From the NCBI RefSeq assembly GCF_021347895.1, contig NC_067113.1, forward strand, positions 2,586,251-2,650,250: a stretch of 64,000 nt of DNA, read 5' to 3'. A program made the position numbers and the translations under genes. Shown here piece by piece: positions 1-11,289 of the stretch (position 1 is the first letter of the stretch; each line of letters begins with the position of its first letter). Source of the stretch: Acanthochromis polyacanthus (lineage: Eukaryota; Chordata; Actinopteri; Pomacentridae). The notes beneath the pieces were generated by a model. That model was not told the origin of the DNA, did not search any database, and saw nothing but the letters and a program-made list of their open reading frames with translations.

Positions 1-1348
1 AGTGGATGCTGAAATCCTATGCTTCCTGTACATCATCATTTATTGATCAAGTCTATTTTCAACTTATCTACCAATAATTAAACAAAAATATAACTGGTGT
101 TTCCAGGCATGGAGTTTTATATGCACACTGAAAATGTACAGACAATAAGGTCAATTGAAATGTACCTATTACTGATACATACTGTAGAAAAGTAAGCAGA
201 CTGAAGGATAATTCAGCACATACAGATTTCCCAAAAGACTCCTGCTATGTCACAAAATGTTATGCTGATAAATGCTTCTTATCAGAATCTAATCAAAATC
301 AGCAACCTTATCACAGAGTAAGAGATGTGTGTTACAATTACAGATCGGACCACTGAGCCAGATGAAAATGTTAATGGCCACCAGCCTGCTGGTGAAGCCA
401 CATTGTTCCATGTTGTATAAACAGGAAGAGCCATGTGACTGATATCACAAGCAGAGCTGGGAAACAAAGACCCTAACTGCCCTAACTGACAACTATGTGC
501 TGTCATACATACAGAATAATATGCAATCAGATAAACTACAAATACATTTGAAAGAATAAACTGCAAAATTGAGACGTATGTTTCAATTTGAGCAAACACT
601 ACTACAATATATGAATCAGCTCGCCTGCTACCAACAGGGTTTATCTGCATAACTTTGCATATCATTTACAGTTGTAACTAAACACCCTTATGGTGTCTGC
701 ACCGTCACATCAAAAGATAAACTGAATGGGAGCCAGAGCTCAGGTCAAGCACCTTCAGCAGGCATCCCCATGGGTGAGTGTTTGGTTTGCTGTACCACTC
801 ATCTCCGACAGCTGTCACTAAAATTGCCTCAGGTGTCTTTTCTAGATATTAGAATCTATTATAGCCCATTTAGGAAACAACTGAGCCAATAAGGAAAAGC
901 AACAGATATGTGAATTAGTTTTGAGTAATTTCACACACAGAGGGCGAGTGGTTAAGTAGTAGTCATTGCAGAGACTGATTTAAAAATGGAAATTCTTTTA
1001 GTATGATTGTATTTTTTTCACTTGATGACAAATATGTATATAATTTGTCATGAAAAATTATATAAATATGCATGACACCATCAGCCAGAACCTCCTGTCT
1101 CGGACATTTTTATTCTTTGTATAAATTATTCAATTCTTAGTCGAGCTCACATACACTCTGACACATGATCCACTTCTGGATAACGGTAAAAAATGACTCA
1201 GATGACCTCAGATATTATGTAATGTGTTGTGAGTCTGTTGTGTGTTGTGTTTTGTCAGAATTAGAAACTTGGCTGTGGTATTTTCTGCTGTTTTAAATAT
1301 AAATGAATGAAATTATGGATCTACTGTCAGTGGAAAGTGTGTTAGCTT
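1..1348. other. Intergenic, no gene seen
   Basis: AT-rich sequence with no recognisable gene or repeat. A 127-codon open frame on the minus strand (282-665) has no motif I recognise and no supporting context, so it is treated as chance. Confidence 0.5.

Positions 1349-1399
<51 letters not shown>
1349..1399. repeat. (TC)n(TG)n microsatellite
   Basis: A run of TC dinucleotides passes directly into TG dinucleotides. It borders the GGGGAC repeat that follows. Confidence 0.95.
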
Positions 1400-1403
<4 letters not shown>

Positions 1404-1655
1404 GTTTCTGCTATTCCGGTGGGGACTTTGACCTGACTATTTGCTATAAAGGTGGGGACTTGTCTTACGGTCCCCACGGGTGGCAACACCGTTTTCTTGG
1501 CCATATTGCTGTTAATAAAAAATGTAAAAGTGCAAAAACGTTTGTTTAGGGTTAGGCATTGATTTGGTGATGGTTAAGGTTAGGGTTAGGGTAAGGGTTA
1601 GAAGTTAGATATGAATGGGAGTCAATGGTAAGTCCCCACCGGTATAGAAAAACAA

Positions 1656-1695
<40 letters not shown>

Positions 1696-1978
1696 TGTGT
1701 GATGTGTGGTCAGGTGCTGGCTATACTTGTGGGGACCAAATGTCCCCACAACTGTAGGAAAACCGAAAACAATGTCACTTGTGGGGACCTCATTTCGGTC
1801 CCCACAAGTTTAAACAGTGTTTTCTTGGCCATGTTGTTGTTACTGAAAAAAGTAAAAGTGCAAAAACGCTTCTTTAGGGTTAGGCATTGTTTTGGTCTGG
1901 GGTAAGGTTAGGGTTAGGGTTAGGGGTTAGATATGAATGGGAGTCAATGGTAAATCCCCACAATGATAGAAAAACATA

Positions 1979-2009
<31 letters not shown>

Positions 2010-2095
2010 TGTTTATGTGTTTATGTATACCAGTGGGGACTTGGTGGGGACTTTGACCTGACTCCACGCTATCTCGGTGGGGACCAGGTGTGAAC
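1400..2095. repeat. GGGGAC/GTCCCC repeat with telomere-like TTAGGG tracts
   Basis: About two and a half units of roughly 310 bp are separated by (TG)n tracts at 1659-1694 and 1979-2006. Each unit opens with GTGGGGAC and GTCCCCAC words, passes through a shared stretch (TTTTCTTGGCCAT, then AAAGTGCAAAAACG), carries TTAGGG-type words (about 1546-1599 and 1875-1926), and closes with GATATGAATGGGAGTCAATG followed by GTAARTCCCCAC. A third unit starts at about 2029. I have seen similar units in other fish genomes, but I do not know a mobile-element class for it. Confidence 0.8.
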
Positions 2096-2571
2096 TAACT
2101 GTGACGTCACCTGTTGGTTTAAATGCCGAGAAAATGAAGCCCGGATTTTGCTACTTCCTGGTCGCCATTTTGGATTTTTTGGAGCCAGTGACGTAAAAAG
2201 CGTCATCAAACAGGCTGGACCGGAAAGCAGTTCGGGACAGGACCAGTCAATGGGACTGTCAATCAAATATAGCCACGCCCCCTGGCTCAGCCAACTTTAA
2301 CGATTTATTTAAAGTTCAGTATTGATTTATTTTAAGATCGGCCACCTGATCTCTCATTTTGACCATGAAAACTAACGGGAAAAAAATCCTGAGCTGTAGA
2401 AAATCAGTCTATCAAATTTTATTTTTTCCAAAAATGAATTGGGTTCTATGGAGCAAAAGCTTTTTGGAGCCAACCCTAGCGGACGGCGTGATATTGCAAA
2501 TTTTTGACACTTCCGGGTGGGCTTCATTTTTGGAGCCAGATGCTACGTCCACTATATATACAGTCTATGAA
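2096..2571. repeat. Interspersed fish repeat with TTTTTGGAGCCA words
   Basis: The word TTTTTGGAGCCA recurs near 2175, 2459 and 2526, with CTTCCGGGTGG just before the last and the ending TATATACAGTCTATG. The whole resembles a common fish interspersed repeat. The 74-codon open frame inside it is not considered a gene. No target duplication was resolved. Confidence 0.5.
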
Positions 2572-2839
2572 AAAAATATTTGAGAATTAAATAATGTTCT
2601 CTTTCTGCTAATGTCCACTAACAGAGCTTACTTGAATAGACAGTGCTGCAAGCTGTCTAGTTCATGTCATGCAAATGATCAAATTACTATAATTTGCACA
2701 TTAGACACGGGTGAGACTTTCAGTAATACAATGTCACCAAAGACAGAAACTATCAGATGCTCAGTTTAGTTGAGAAAACTCCACCTTATGATGATGAATG
2801 CAAGTTCAAGCCAACTTTGAATTAATCATGTTTACTGCT

Positions 2840-3195
2840 GGGCTGCACAGTGGGTAGTGGTTAGCACTTTCGTCTTGCAGCAAGAGGATCCCGGTTCAAA
2901 TCCCGGAGTGGGCCTGGGATCTTTCTGCATGGAGTTTGCATATTCTCCCTGTGCATGCGTGGGTTTTCTCCGGGCACTCCGGCTTCCTTCCACAGTCCAA
3001 AAATGAGGTTAATTGACTATTCTAAATTGTCCATAGGTGTGAATGCGAGAGTGATTGTTTGTCTGTATATGTAGCCCTGTGACAGACTGGCGACCTGTCC
3101 AGGGTGTCCCCTGCCTTCACCTGAGTCAGCTGGGATAGGCTCCAGCACCCCTCGTGACCCTAGTGAGGATAAAGCGGTGTATAGAGAATGGATGG
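2840..3195 (+). mobile_element. tRNA-headed SINE, copy 1, with 12-bp target duplication
   Basis: The element starts GGGCTGCACAG. It has a polymerase III A-box-like word (TAGTGGTTAGCAC) and a B-box-like word (GGTTCAAATCC), a conserved body (GTGGGTTTTCTCCGGGCACT), and ends in GGATGGAT. The sequence ATGTTTACTGCT is present perfectly on both sides (2828-2839 and 3196-3207), which fixes both ends and shows target-primed insertion. A second copy lies at 35324-35690. The head is a SINE promoter, not a functional tRNA gene. Confidence 0.88.
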
Positions 3196-3512
3196 ATGTT
3201 TACTGCTTTTGAATGTAAAGAGTGAATATTTTTCTTCAATATGAAAATGATGTTAGCAGTCAGATTAGTTATTTGATGATGCCTTATTTTTCTAACAAAT
3301 GGCTATAGTTGACTGGTTTATGAAGAATGTAACTTTTTTCCCTTAGCCCAAGTTCATTTTAATAAGCAAGCTGTTTTCTAGTGTTGCTCCATTTAGTTTT
3401 CAAAACCATTTTCTTGGGGCACAAAAACATCATTATTATACCCGTGTTTACTATAATAAGCTAGAATAATTCTAAGCTTTATTTGTAAAACTCAAATTTC
3501 TTTGGATTTGTG

Positions 3513-3973
3513 TGTCATGGCTCCTTCTTCTCCTGCTCTGCTCTCCGGCTGATTAAGAGCGGCTGTGCGGGAGCACAGCTGGCTCAAATCACTAATCAGC
3601 CGCAGTTAAAAGCCTGGCTCTGCCCACTGCTCTCTGCTGGGCCATTGCTTGCCACACTCCACACCAGTCTGCTCAAGCTCTGCCTTCCCACCAGTCAGCC
3701 TCATCCCCGCCACCGGTCCCCGTCTGCCCCGTTCTACCTCGTCTCCCGACCCCCGGACTAAACGTGAGTCACCTCGTCTGTTTAGTTTTAGTTGTCCCCC
3801 ACCACAGCCATCTGGTCTGTTGCCCTTAGTTTAGTTTAGCCCCCATTCTGTTTGTTCCTTGTGCCTCCCTTATGGAGTGTTTTCTGTTCAGTTAAATACA
3901 TTAAATCTGTTGTTCTGCACCTGCCTGTCTGTGTGCCTGCTTCCTGGGTTCTAATACACCGCGCCTCGTAACA
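3513..3973 (+). mobile_element. Solo LTR (461 bp) with 5-bp target duplication TTGTG
   Basis: The sequence begins TGTCATGGCTCC and ends CTCGTAACA, the TG...CA ends of a long terminal repeat, and is flanked by TTGTG at 3508-3512 and 3974-3978. No second LTR or internal region is nearby, so it is a solo LTR left by recombination. The related solo LTR at 44821-45415 starts with the same TGTCATGG and has the same C-rich body. A 5-bp duplication suits Ty3/Gypsy-type elements; the family is inferred. Open frames inside are not genes. Confidence 0.85.
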
Positions 3974-3978
3974 TTGTG

Positions 3979-5119
3979 CATTTTGGAATCTTGAAAAAGA
4001 TATTTTCAAGCTTCAATTATGTTGACAAAATTCTTTAAAAATGTGCTTCAAGGACACAAAGTGTTTTACATTCTAAAAATGTGTAAGACTAGAACTGTGA
4101 AATTGTAGTGTTTGACAGTAGAAGGTTGTCATTGCTTTTGAAAGATTCCAAATACAATTTTATTTCAAACTGATTACAGGTGTCAGTTATTACAGCTTCT
4201 TTGTCAACATGTCTGACTCCTATTTATCCTGTTATTCCTTTTTTTTTTGATAAGCACATGAAATATAAGCCTGGTGGCTTCCACTTTAAAACAAAGAGAA
4301 ATGAAGATAAAATGTCTTGTTGTTCACTACAGACCTGCTGTCCTCCTAACGGCGTTGGAAAATCCTAAAATCTAGTGCCGACGAGCAGGGGCTCTATATC
4401 TTACATAATTTGACATGAAAGTAAATGATAATGGTTAGGAGGAGGGAGGAAGAAGTGGACAAGGTGAAGACAGCAGTAGAAAACATGTTGAGGACACTAT
4501 ATTAGTCCCAAAATAGTATCAAGGTTGTTTAGCTGTGGCTCAGGGATCTCATGGGATTTCCACAGAGAACCTCCAGTGTTAAAACAATGCTTTCTGCTGC
4601 AGCCACACAAAGACAAGTGACTCTCAGTATTACTGTTGTTGTTGTTTACCAGATGCTATAAGGAAGAGCAAACATTAAAATTCATAGCAACATCACAAGA
4701 TAGATGTGATGAATTTGAGTGGGATTGTGTTTGCTGAGCATCCATGTAGAACATAACCTTAACTCCCACTATAATGATTTGGAATTACATTTAATGGAAA
4801 ATGAGAATCAGATTTCAAATAACTATATGATGTATAAAGCAGATAACTAGAAGTACAGCCTGTGAGGAATCTGTGAAGAAAGTGGAAATCATGCCCCTCG
4901 ACAAAATATTTTTGTGTAACTGTGTACATGATATTCTAGGATTTATGGGCTGCTGAACTTTTACAGGTTTCACTCCCATTTGAATTTACAATTCAAAATG
5001 CATTTTGGAATTTTAAAATGTCTTTCACGACAGATTGCTGTTTGTTAATGTTTATCAGTTACACTGAAACCAGACATGGTGGTACCTAAAGTACTGTTGG
5101 CCAGTTGATGTTGTTTTTT
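3979..5119. other. Unique-looking sequence, no gene seen
   Basis: AT-rich DNA with only short open frames. No repeat or gene was recognised. Confidence 0.4.
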
Positions 5120-5640
5120 ACTCCGCCAAGGAACGCGGCAGAGTTACAGCGCCTTCCATAACTATTGACACCTCTGGTTAAGATGTGTTGAAAGCCTTAA
5201 AATAAATCACACAGAAATTTGTAGAAAAATGCATTATAGGAGAAGATTAAGTGCTGTTTTGTTGGCAAAAGGGGTACAAAGTTCATCAGTACATCAGGGG
5301 TGCTAATAATTGTGGCACACATAATTTGATGTAAAAGAATTATTTCTTAATGTGTGATTCCCCCCCGAATAAATGCACTTGAATTAAAGGTTGGGTTTTC
5401 CTCTTTTTTTCATTGTCGTCCTATATTATTTAGGAAAAAAATAATTCATTAGAAGCTAAAGAGCACATCTTAACCAGGGGGGTCAATAATTCTGGAGGGC
5501 GCCGTATGTGATGATCGGCGTATGTTTGTCTGTGAATCTGTGTGCAACATTACTTGGACAAATGGATTTGGATGAAATTTTCAGGGGGATCAGACATGAC
5601 ACAGGGACCATCCCATTAGATTTTAACTGTGACGCAGCTT
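5120..5640 (-). repeat. CCGCCAAGG-ended repeat, split by a Tc1-type MITE
   Basis: CTCCGCCAAGGAACGCGGCAGAGTT (shown here only as CTCCGCCAAGG, from about 5121) and the sequence after 5505 (GTGATGATCGGCGT, then GAAATTTTCAGGGGGATCAG) belong to one repeat. Related copies are at 23060-23297, 50290-50500 and 59941-60231. Removing the MITE and one TA gives the continuous word GTTATGTGATGATCGG, close to GGTTATGTAATCATCGG in the last copy. The outer boundary after about 5640 is uncertain. Confidence 0.55.
5147..5504. mobile_element. Tc1/mariner-type MITE (358 bp) in a TA target
   Basis: Inverted ends read CAGCGCCTTCCATAACTATT at the left and AATTCTGGAGGGCGCCG at the right, and the subterminal GGTTAAGATGTG pairs with CACATCTTAACC. 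TA flanks both ends (5145-5146 and 5505-5506). The interior is AT-rich and has no coding potential, so this is a non-autonomous deletion derivative. It sits inside an older repeat. Confidence 0.82.
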
Positions 5641-6304
5641 ATAAAGTGGATTCACCGAAACTATGACAACAAGCAAACGCTTTGTCAGTTGCCTGCTAGC
5701 GATCACATGATTGCGATCCTGTTACAGATCCACCACTGCCAACTTATCGTAGATGATAGCAGGCACAATTGGTTCAATTGTGGGGGTGTTTCTGTTGTTT
5801 TTTCGTTTTTTAATTCAAAATGAATAACTTTTGATAAGGTAGTAGTTGACTATTACCTTCAAGACAGGGAGCACACAAGTAGTTTTTGTTGACAAAAAAC
5901 ACAGTTTACAGCTAGTACATTGCCTCTAGAGTATTAAATCACACTGTAGAAGATTAGAAGACTAGATCATTGCTTGCATTGTATCTACTCTCAGATGTAC
6001 ATCGTTTTGGAAAGAAGTATCTGCTAAATTGAATTGTAGAATAGTAGAGGCTGTAGGTCTGTTAATGCACATGAATACCATGTTCGAAGATGCCCCTTGA
6101 TGCTCATTTACATGTTTGTCACTTTTAAATGACATTTCTTTAATTTTTATGTATTAGGGGCCATGGTCTGAGACTTTGACTGGCAAAATTGGTTCACTTG
6201 GACGTATCCTCTAAATGTGAAGCTAATTCAGAAGTGCCTTAAACCTGCATTCTCTACAACAGCTAGCAGGGGGCGACTCTTCTGATTGCAAAGATAAGTA
6301 TTTT

Positions 6305-6846
6305 CAGCCCGATCTCACGAGGATTCGTGAAACTGTCACGTAAATTTTTGTTTCGGCTTCGTGCGCACCAACACGATTTCGTCATGTTTTTCGTGCCGCT
6401 CACCACGAAATGCGCACCAATGTATTTTAAACGGCGGACTTTTCGTGCCACTCAGAACGTATTTCAAAAGAATGTGTATATTATATTTTTAATGTAAAAC
6501 CGCGGCGAATCCAACGCTATATTTTGCATGACATCGTCCCTAAACATAACCATAACCTAACCATAACCTAACCATAAGCCGGTGGTACACTTACCAATTT
6601 GCATAGGAATTTCAAGAATGTCCGGCGGCCGGCGGCCGCAAACGCGATCACACAAGCAGTATACGCCGATGGACAGCTTAGATCGTCATGAATCCGCCGG
6701 TATAAACCACTTTCAGATGTGATTACCACAGCGAAAAACATTTCGTGGTGAGCGGCACGAAAAACATGACGAAATCGTGTTGGTGCGCACGAAACCGAAA
6801 CTAAAACTTACGTGACAGTTTCACGAATCCCCGTGAGACCGGGTTG
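6305..6846. mobile_element. Long-TIR MITE, copy 1 (542 bp), 7-bp target duplication
   Basis: Inverted repeats of about 108 bp start CAGCCCGATCTCACGAGGAT and are complemented at the right (end ...GTGAGACCGGGTTG). GTATTTT flanks both sides (6298-6304 and 6847-6853). The interior holds CCATAACCTAACC tracts and a block near 6580-6735 that matches, inverted, 11405-11565 and 61707-61855. No transposase is present. A second copy with its own 7-bp duplication is at 11290-11823. CA...TG ends with a 7-bp duplication do not clearly assign a superfamily (Mutator-like, P-like or hAT variants remain possible). Confidence 0.85.
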
Positions 6847-6853
6847 GTATTTT

Positions 6854-8404
6854 ATAGGAAGTCTGTTCAAAAAATAATATTAAAATATTAAATTAATACT
6901 CATAAAGTGCAGGTTTCACAACAAGTTGTCTTCTTTCAAAAGATATCACTTAAAATCTTCAGTTTTCAACCAGCTCATGGAGCTTTAATTCTTTTGTTTG
7001 CTTGTTTGTTTGTTTGTTTGTTTCTTTTGCCTTAGAATGTCAGGAAATGTGTGAATACTCAGGAATTGTGTGCATGCCTTTACTTGTCATTGAAGAATAA
7101 CCTGATGTAATTTTTAATATGTTGCTGAGTATAGCACATTCACTGACGAGGATCCCTGGCTCTACTGCGACTGAATGAGCGTCGCACTGCTGTTCTTTAT
7201 TTCAATTGCATAAAATGTGGTAGAGTTGCAGTTGAGATGCTAATCTAATCATGATGCAAATAATAAACAAATGTAGCTATTAATTTCTTGCATTTTCTTA
7301 TTAGATGAAATTAAAAATGACAGTTTGCTGGAGTTCTTTCACATCTTCCTCTGGTCTAATCATGGTTACTGAGGTACTTGCTGTACTTGAAAATTCTGTA
7401 AAATGTGTCTTATCAATAGAGCCCAAGGTTGTTCTTTTTTGGCATTAGAGCTTTTTGAGCTGTTACTAGCTGACTTCACATTTTCAGGTGGATGTTTCCA
7501 AAAATAACTAAGGCTTGAGGGCTGAGGCACTGTAGCTATGTAGCCTCAGCAAATACAATTCTTCATATTGGACAAAATCAACCATTGCTGGCTAGTAGTG
7601 ACTAGTCTACGTTGGACTGGGTGAGAGATACTAAATGAAAATTACTAAGAATTATACGAGGAAAATCCAATGTTAACCTGCACGTGTGCCTTGGCAGAAG
7701 GAAAAACTTGGCAGTATACTAAGATAGGTGGGTTTTAGTGAACAGGCAGCTATATGTCATACCTATACTGTATATTGTAATCTAGTGAAAGGTAATCCCC
7801 AAATCTGTTTACCTGAATCATCATACTGATTTGTCTATCTTTACATTCAACTATTCACTTATTTAGTCTCAGTTCTTGTATAGGTCAGCAGCATAGTAGA
7901 TTTAAATTAGTCCTGTAATCCACTCACTAGTTCTGGATGTCCTTTGGTTTATCCATCCAACCTTTAATCCATCCATCCCTCTGTGCACATGAGCAGAAGT
8001 CCTGGGATCATCTCACATGAATGCATCACCAGCCTACGTGCATGCTTTCTCACATGTATAAGGGACATTTGTGTATGAGCTCATACTTATGTTTCAATTA
8101 GTGCAAAAGGGGGAAACATGCATTGAGATGCTCAGATGTGCCACACATGTATTCCAAAGAGACAAGCATGTGTGCTTGGGCACAAGCAGCAGAAGATTAA
8201 TGAAAGAGGAAAAAATAAAATGCAGCAATCAAGTCTTTAACTTGGACAAATAAACACTGTAAACAGACAAAGAATTATCATTTCATGTGAGGCATTTAGG
8301 AAAGAGCATTAGAGGACACTAGAGATGCCCTAGTAAACGTGATATTCTGTTCTTCCTGCTTATGTTTTTTTTTTACTCACCTGTTTGTGAATCTGTTAAC
8401 TAGA
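6854..8404. other. No gene seen; short (GTTT)n tract
   Basis: AT-rich DNA with a (GTTT)n run at about 6997-7023. No coding or mobile sequence was recognised. Confidence 0.4.
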
Positions 8405-8545
8405 TGTGCCAAGCAGGGGCCGATTCGGTCCATCCCCTTACAAATACCGGAGAGGGGCCGAAATGGTCCTGTGCTTTTGAATAAACAAGTCGTTGTCCTA
8501 CAGGCAGCCACCTTTCATTTGTAAATGCAGCCGCTACACAATGCA
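8405..8545 (+). repeat. Inverted-repeat arm, left
   Basis: This arm contains GAGAGGGGCCGAAATGGTCC and ends TTTGTAAATGCAGCCG. It is homologous, in inverted orientation, to about 9785-9925. The two arms could be the ends of an old DNA element of about 1.5 kb whose interior received later insertions, but outer boundaries and a target duplication were not found. Confidence 0.5.
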
Positions 8546-8837
8546 TCATGCAGGAATGTGGCCCAAACAGAGGGGGAAGTGTAGCGCACACACCAATTTT
8601 CAACTGATGCTTATAAAAGTCTCTTCATGTCATAGTTTGTGTCAGTTCGACACAAAATACCGTTTTCAGAAGAGAAAACTTTATTGTGGATGTAAAGTAT
8701 CATTTTGCACGAGAATTGGGGGGTTTGCACATTTTATTAGTGTGTGTATTTCATTGTTAGAAAAATAAAAGATATTTCTTACAGTGCATTTGTGGGTCCT
8801 GTGTATGCAAACAATATTTGATATAACATAATATGTA

Positions 8838-9046
8838 CAGTGCCTTGAAAAACTATTCACCCCCTTTGAATTCATTGACCTTTTTCTTAAATTTCATACT
8901 TTAAACATAACGTTCTAAAATTGGCATGTTTTGTGAGGAACCAACATCAAATGGGACACAATTGTGAAGTGGAATGAAATTTATACAATATTTTAAACTT
9001 TTTTTAGAAATAAAAAACTGAAAAGTGGGATGTGCAATATTATTCA
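8838..9046 (+). mobile_element. Isolated Tc1-type terminal repeat, resuming at about 9646
   Basis: CAGTGCCTTGAAAAACTATT and the downstream GGGACACAATTGTGAAGTGG match the long terminal repeat of the intact Tc1 element at 26726-28355 (CAGTGCCTTGTGAAAGTATT, GGGACACAATCGTGAAGTGG). The inner copy of the ATTCACCCCCTTT word is found only after the 9047-9633 insertion, at about 9640-9655. No transposase and no right end remain. Confidence 0.7.
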
Positions 9047-9633
9047 ATTCAATTTTATTTATATAGCGTCAATTACAGTCAAATTGTCTCAAGACGCTTT
9101 ACAGAACCCAAATGCCTGACCCCCAGAGCAAGCCCAAAGGCGACAGTGGCAAGGAAAACACCCTTTTAACAGGGAAGAAACCTCGAGCAGAACCCGGCTC
9201 TATATAGGGGGGACCCATCTGCCTGCTGGCCGGGCGGGTTGAGAAGGACAGAGGAGGGCAAGGGGGAGGGATGGGAGAAGAGGGAGGGGTGGGAAAGCAA
9301 GGAAAACACAACACACATTTGGATACATGCGTGACAGGATATGTGACACAGACAAAGTATAAGCTAACATTGAAAACTGACTCATAGTTTACTCTTATGA
9401 TGTACGGCTCTGACATTAAACATACTCCATATATAGCTAGCAGTAAAATTCAAACAGTATGTAAGTTAGCATAACAGTATAGTGAAGGCGATGCAGAGTT
9501 GACTGGTGGAAAAGGGGAGTTGGAAGCAGAGGGCTGGAGGAAGGTCAGCAGCAGCATCCCACAGTGGACATGATGGAGACTAGACCAGTTGGTGGAACAT
9601 CGACCGCAGATCTGAAGCATCCAGCTCTGGGAT
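9047..9633 (-). mobile_element. Retroposon with (TTGAA)n tail, copy 1, 12-bp target duplication
   Basis: Read on the minus strand it ends GCTATATAAATAAAATTGAA, preceded by the conserved GTAAAGCGTCTTGAGACAA and GGTTTCTTCCCTG. CAATATTATTCA is duplicated at 9035-9046 and 9634-9645. It was inserted into the Tc1 terminal repeat. A shorter relative lies at 23652-23931. I recognise it as a widespread fish LINE/SINE 3' tail; the exact clade is not decided. Its GC-rich body gives spurious open frames. Confidence 0.82.
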
Positions 9634-9657
9634 CAATATTATTCACCCCCTTTTCTC

Positions 9658-9694
9658 ATATGGCAGAGAAGAAGTGACGATCTTCTCTGCCATA
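9658..9694. repeat. Short hairpin
   Basis: TATGGCAGAGAAGA is followed, after 8 bases, by its complement TCTTCTCTGCCATA. It lies just inside the resumed Tc1 terminal repeat and may be part of that element. Confidence 0.55.
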
Positions 9695-9784
9695 CTCGGG
9701 AGGAAATCTCTAAGTAGTTCCTGGCTCTTTTCAAGCCTCCCCCTCCCCCTAAGAGATATGCATGAACCCACAAGCTGGAAGGTA

Positions 9785-9925
9785 TCGGCTGCATTTACAA
9801 AAGAAAAGAAGGGCCAACAGTGGCCGTTGAGTTGTGCATTTAAAATCAGGGACCATTTTGACCCCTCTCTGGCTTTAATAGGTAGGCAAGAAAAACCTGG
9901 TACTTCATGGCCTTTGCTTCAAAGT
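9785..9925 (-). repeat. Inverted-repeat arm, right
   Basis: Partner of 8405-8545: the complement reads CAGAGAGGGGTCAAAATGGT and ends TTTGTAAATGCAGCCG. The middle of the arms has diverged, so the pair is old. Confidence 0.5.
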
Positions 9926-10099
9926 TGTTTTATCTCTCCACATTATTAAAACAGCTGTTGCATTCTGATGTATTTCCAGAAAACTTAGCCCTTCTCCAGA
10001 ATGTAGGTTTAGTGTGATCTGTATCCAGTCCTGGACTCTGAACTGACCAATGCTCAAATGGGAAACTTTCATGTCACAACATCTTGTCGGACTTCAACT

Positions 10100-11159
10100 C
10101 TGATTATGTTCAGAGTTCCAGAGTTTCCTCCCTCCTCTGGATTAAAAACTTGGGCTGAGAAGGGACTTACCATGTTTAGTCAAATGGTGGAAGGTGGGAA
10201 TTTGATGACCTTTGAACAACTTCAACAAAAATATGATCTTTCAACTAAAGATTTTTACAAATATCTCCAACTGAGGCACTATCTACATAAACATAATTAT
10301 TTGACTTCCTTACAGGCTCCACCTTCTAGAATAGAACAATTTTTTATGGATGTAATCAAAAAGACAATCAACCGTAAATATGTATCACATGCTTACAAAA
10401 TATTACAAGAGGAAAGAATAGAGAATACACAAAATATTAAAGGTAAATGGGAACTTGAAATGAACATAATAATCAAAGATGAAGATTGGGAGCAAACAAT
10501 GCGGGAGGGACATAAAATAACCACGAGCCCAGCACTGAGGGAATTTGAATGGAAAACTAAAATTAGATTTTTTAGAACCCCCTTTGTCACATCCAAATTT
10601 GGTAAAACTTCAGATAAATGTTGGAGGGGATGTGGTTGTGTGGGAGACCATACTCATATATTTTGGGATTGTTCTAAGTTAACAAAATACTGGAAAGATA
10701 TTCAGGGCAAAATTGAAAAATGTTTAGATGTCAAAATTTCACTAGAACCAAGTTTTGTGATTTTAGGAATTTTCCCAACTAATTTTATACCAAATTGTAA
10801 TAGAACTCTATTAAAAACATTACTTTTGATTGCAAAGAAAATCCTCAGCCCCCCACTATTACACAATGGAAAAACAAGTTAAAAGAGGTGTATCATATGG
10901 AGCAGATAACTGCAAGATTACAAATGAAAAGTGACATATTTAAAGATAAATGGGCTTTAATACACAAATATATCTTCAACTGAATGGTATCTATTTGGGG
11001 AAAAAAAAGTGTATGTTGTCTTGTAATGTCAAAAACTGTATGGTCCTGAAATAAGGAGTACTATAGCTAATTTGCCACACTGCTGTACTAGTTTGTTGTA
11101 TTTGTATGATGGAGCTTGCACTGCAGAATTGAAATAAAGAATAAGTTAAAAAAAAAAAG
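10100..11159 (+). pseudogene. 5'-truncated L1-type LINE: ORF2 C-terminus, 3'UTR and poly(A)
   Basis: The open frame reaches 10882. It ends in a region typical of the L1 ORF2 C-terminus: YLQLRHYL, a stretch near residue 180 with FFRTPFVTSKFGKT, then a CCHC-like knuckle (KCWRGCGCVGDHTHIFWDC) and a hydrophobic tail. Past the stop another frame carries WKNKLKEVYHMEQITARL and runs to a stop at about 10981, so the end has shifted frame. The 3' UTR carries AATAAAG and ends in an A-tract at 11149-11159. Endonuclease and reverse transcriptase domains are missing, which is ordinary 5' truncation. The methionine at 10058 probably lies in flanking DNA. The L1 call rests on the knuckle and its spacing; no target duplication was resolved. 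Confidence 0.75.
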
Positions 11160-11289
11160 AAACAACTTCACAAAATAACAGGCTAAAAAAAGAACTGTAC
11201 GCTTCGTAAATAAGAGACGCTTGTGAGTATTTTGAAGTACAGCCTGTCTTCTTGACCTTATCACCAGGCCGAAGTGAGAGGTGAAAAAC

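Noticed and set aside
1546..1926. Telomere or subtelomere end
   Set aside because: TTAGGG words are few, degenerate and embedded in a dispersed repeat; the flanks are ordinary DNA.
2846..2915. tRNA gene (A and B box words)
   Set aside because: The sequence continues into a conserved SINE body with a second copy at 35324 and a target duplication, so it is a SINE head.
6263..6451. Small basic protein in the long-TIR MITE
   Set aside because: It lies within the terminal inverted repeat and recurs at 11146-11382 only because the repeat does.
10393..10596. Minus-strand ORF opposite the L1 frame
   Set aside because: Shadow frame of the L1 coding strand, with no motif of its own.
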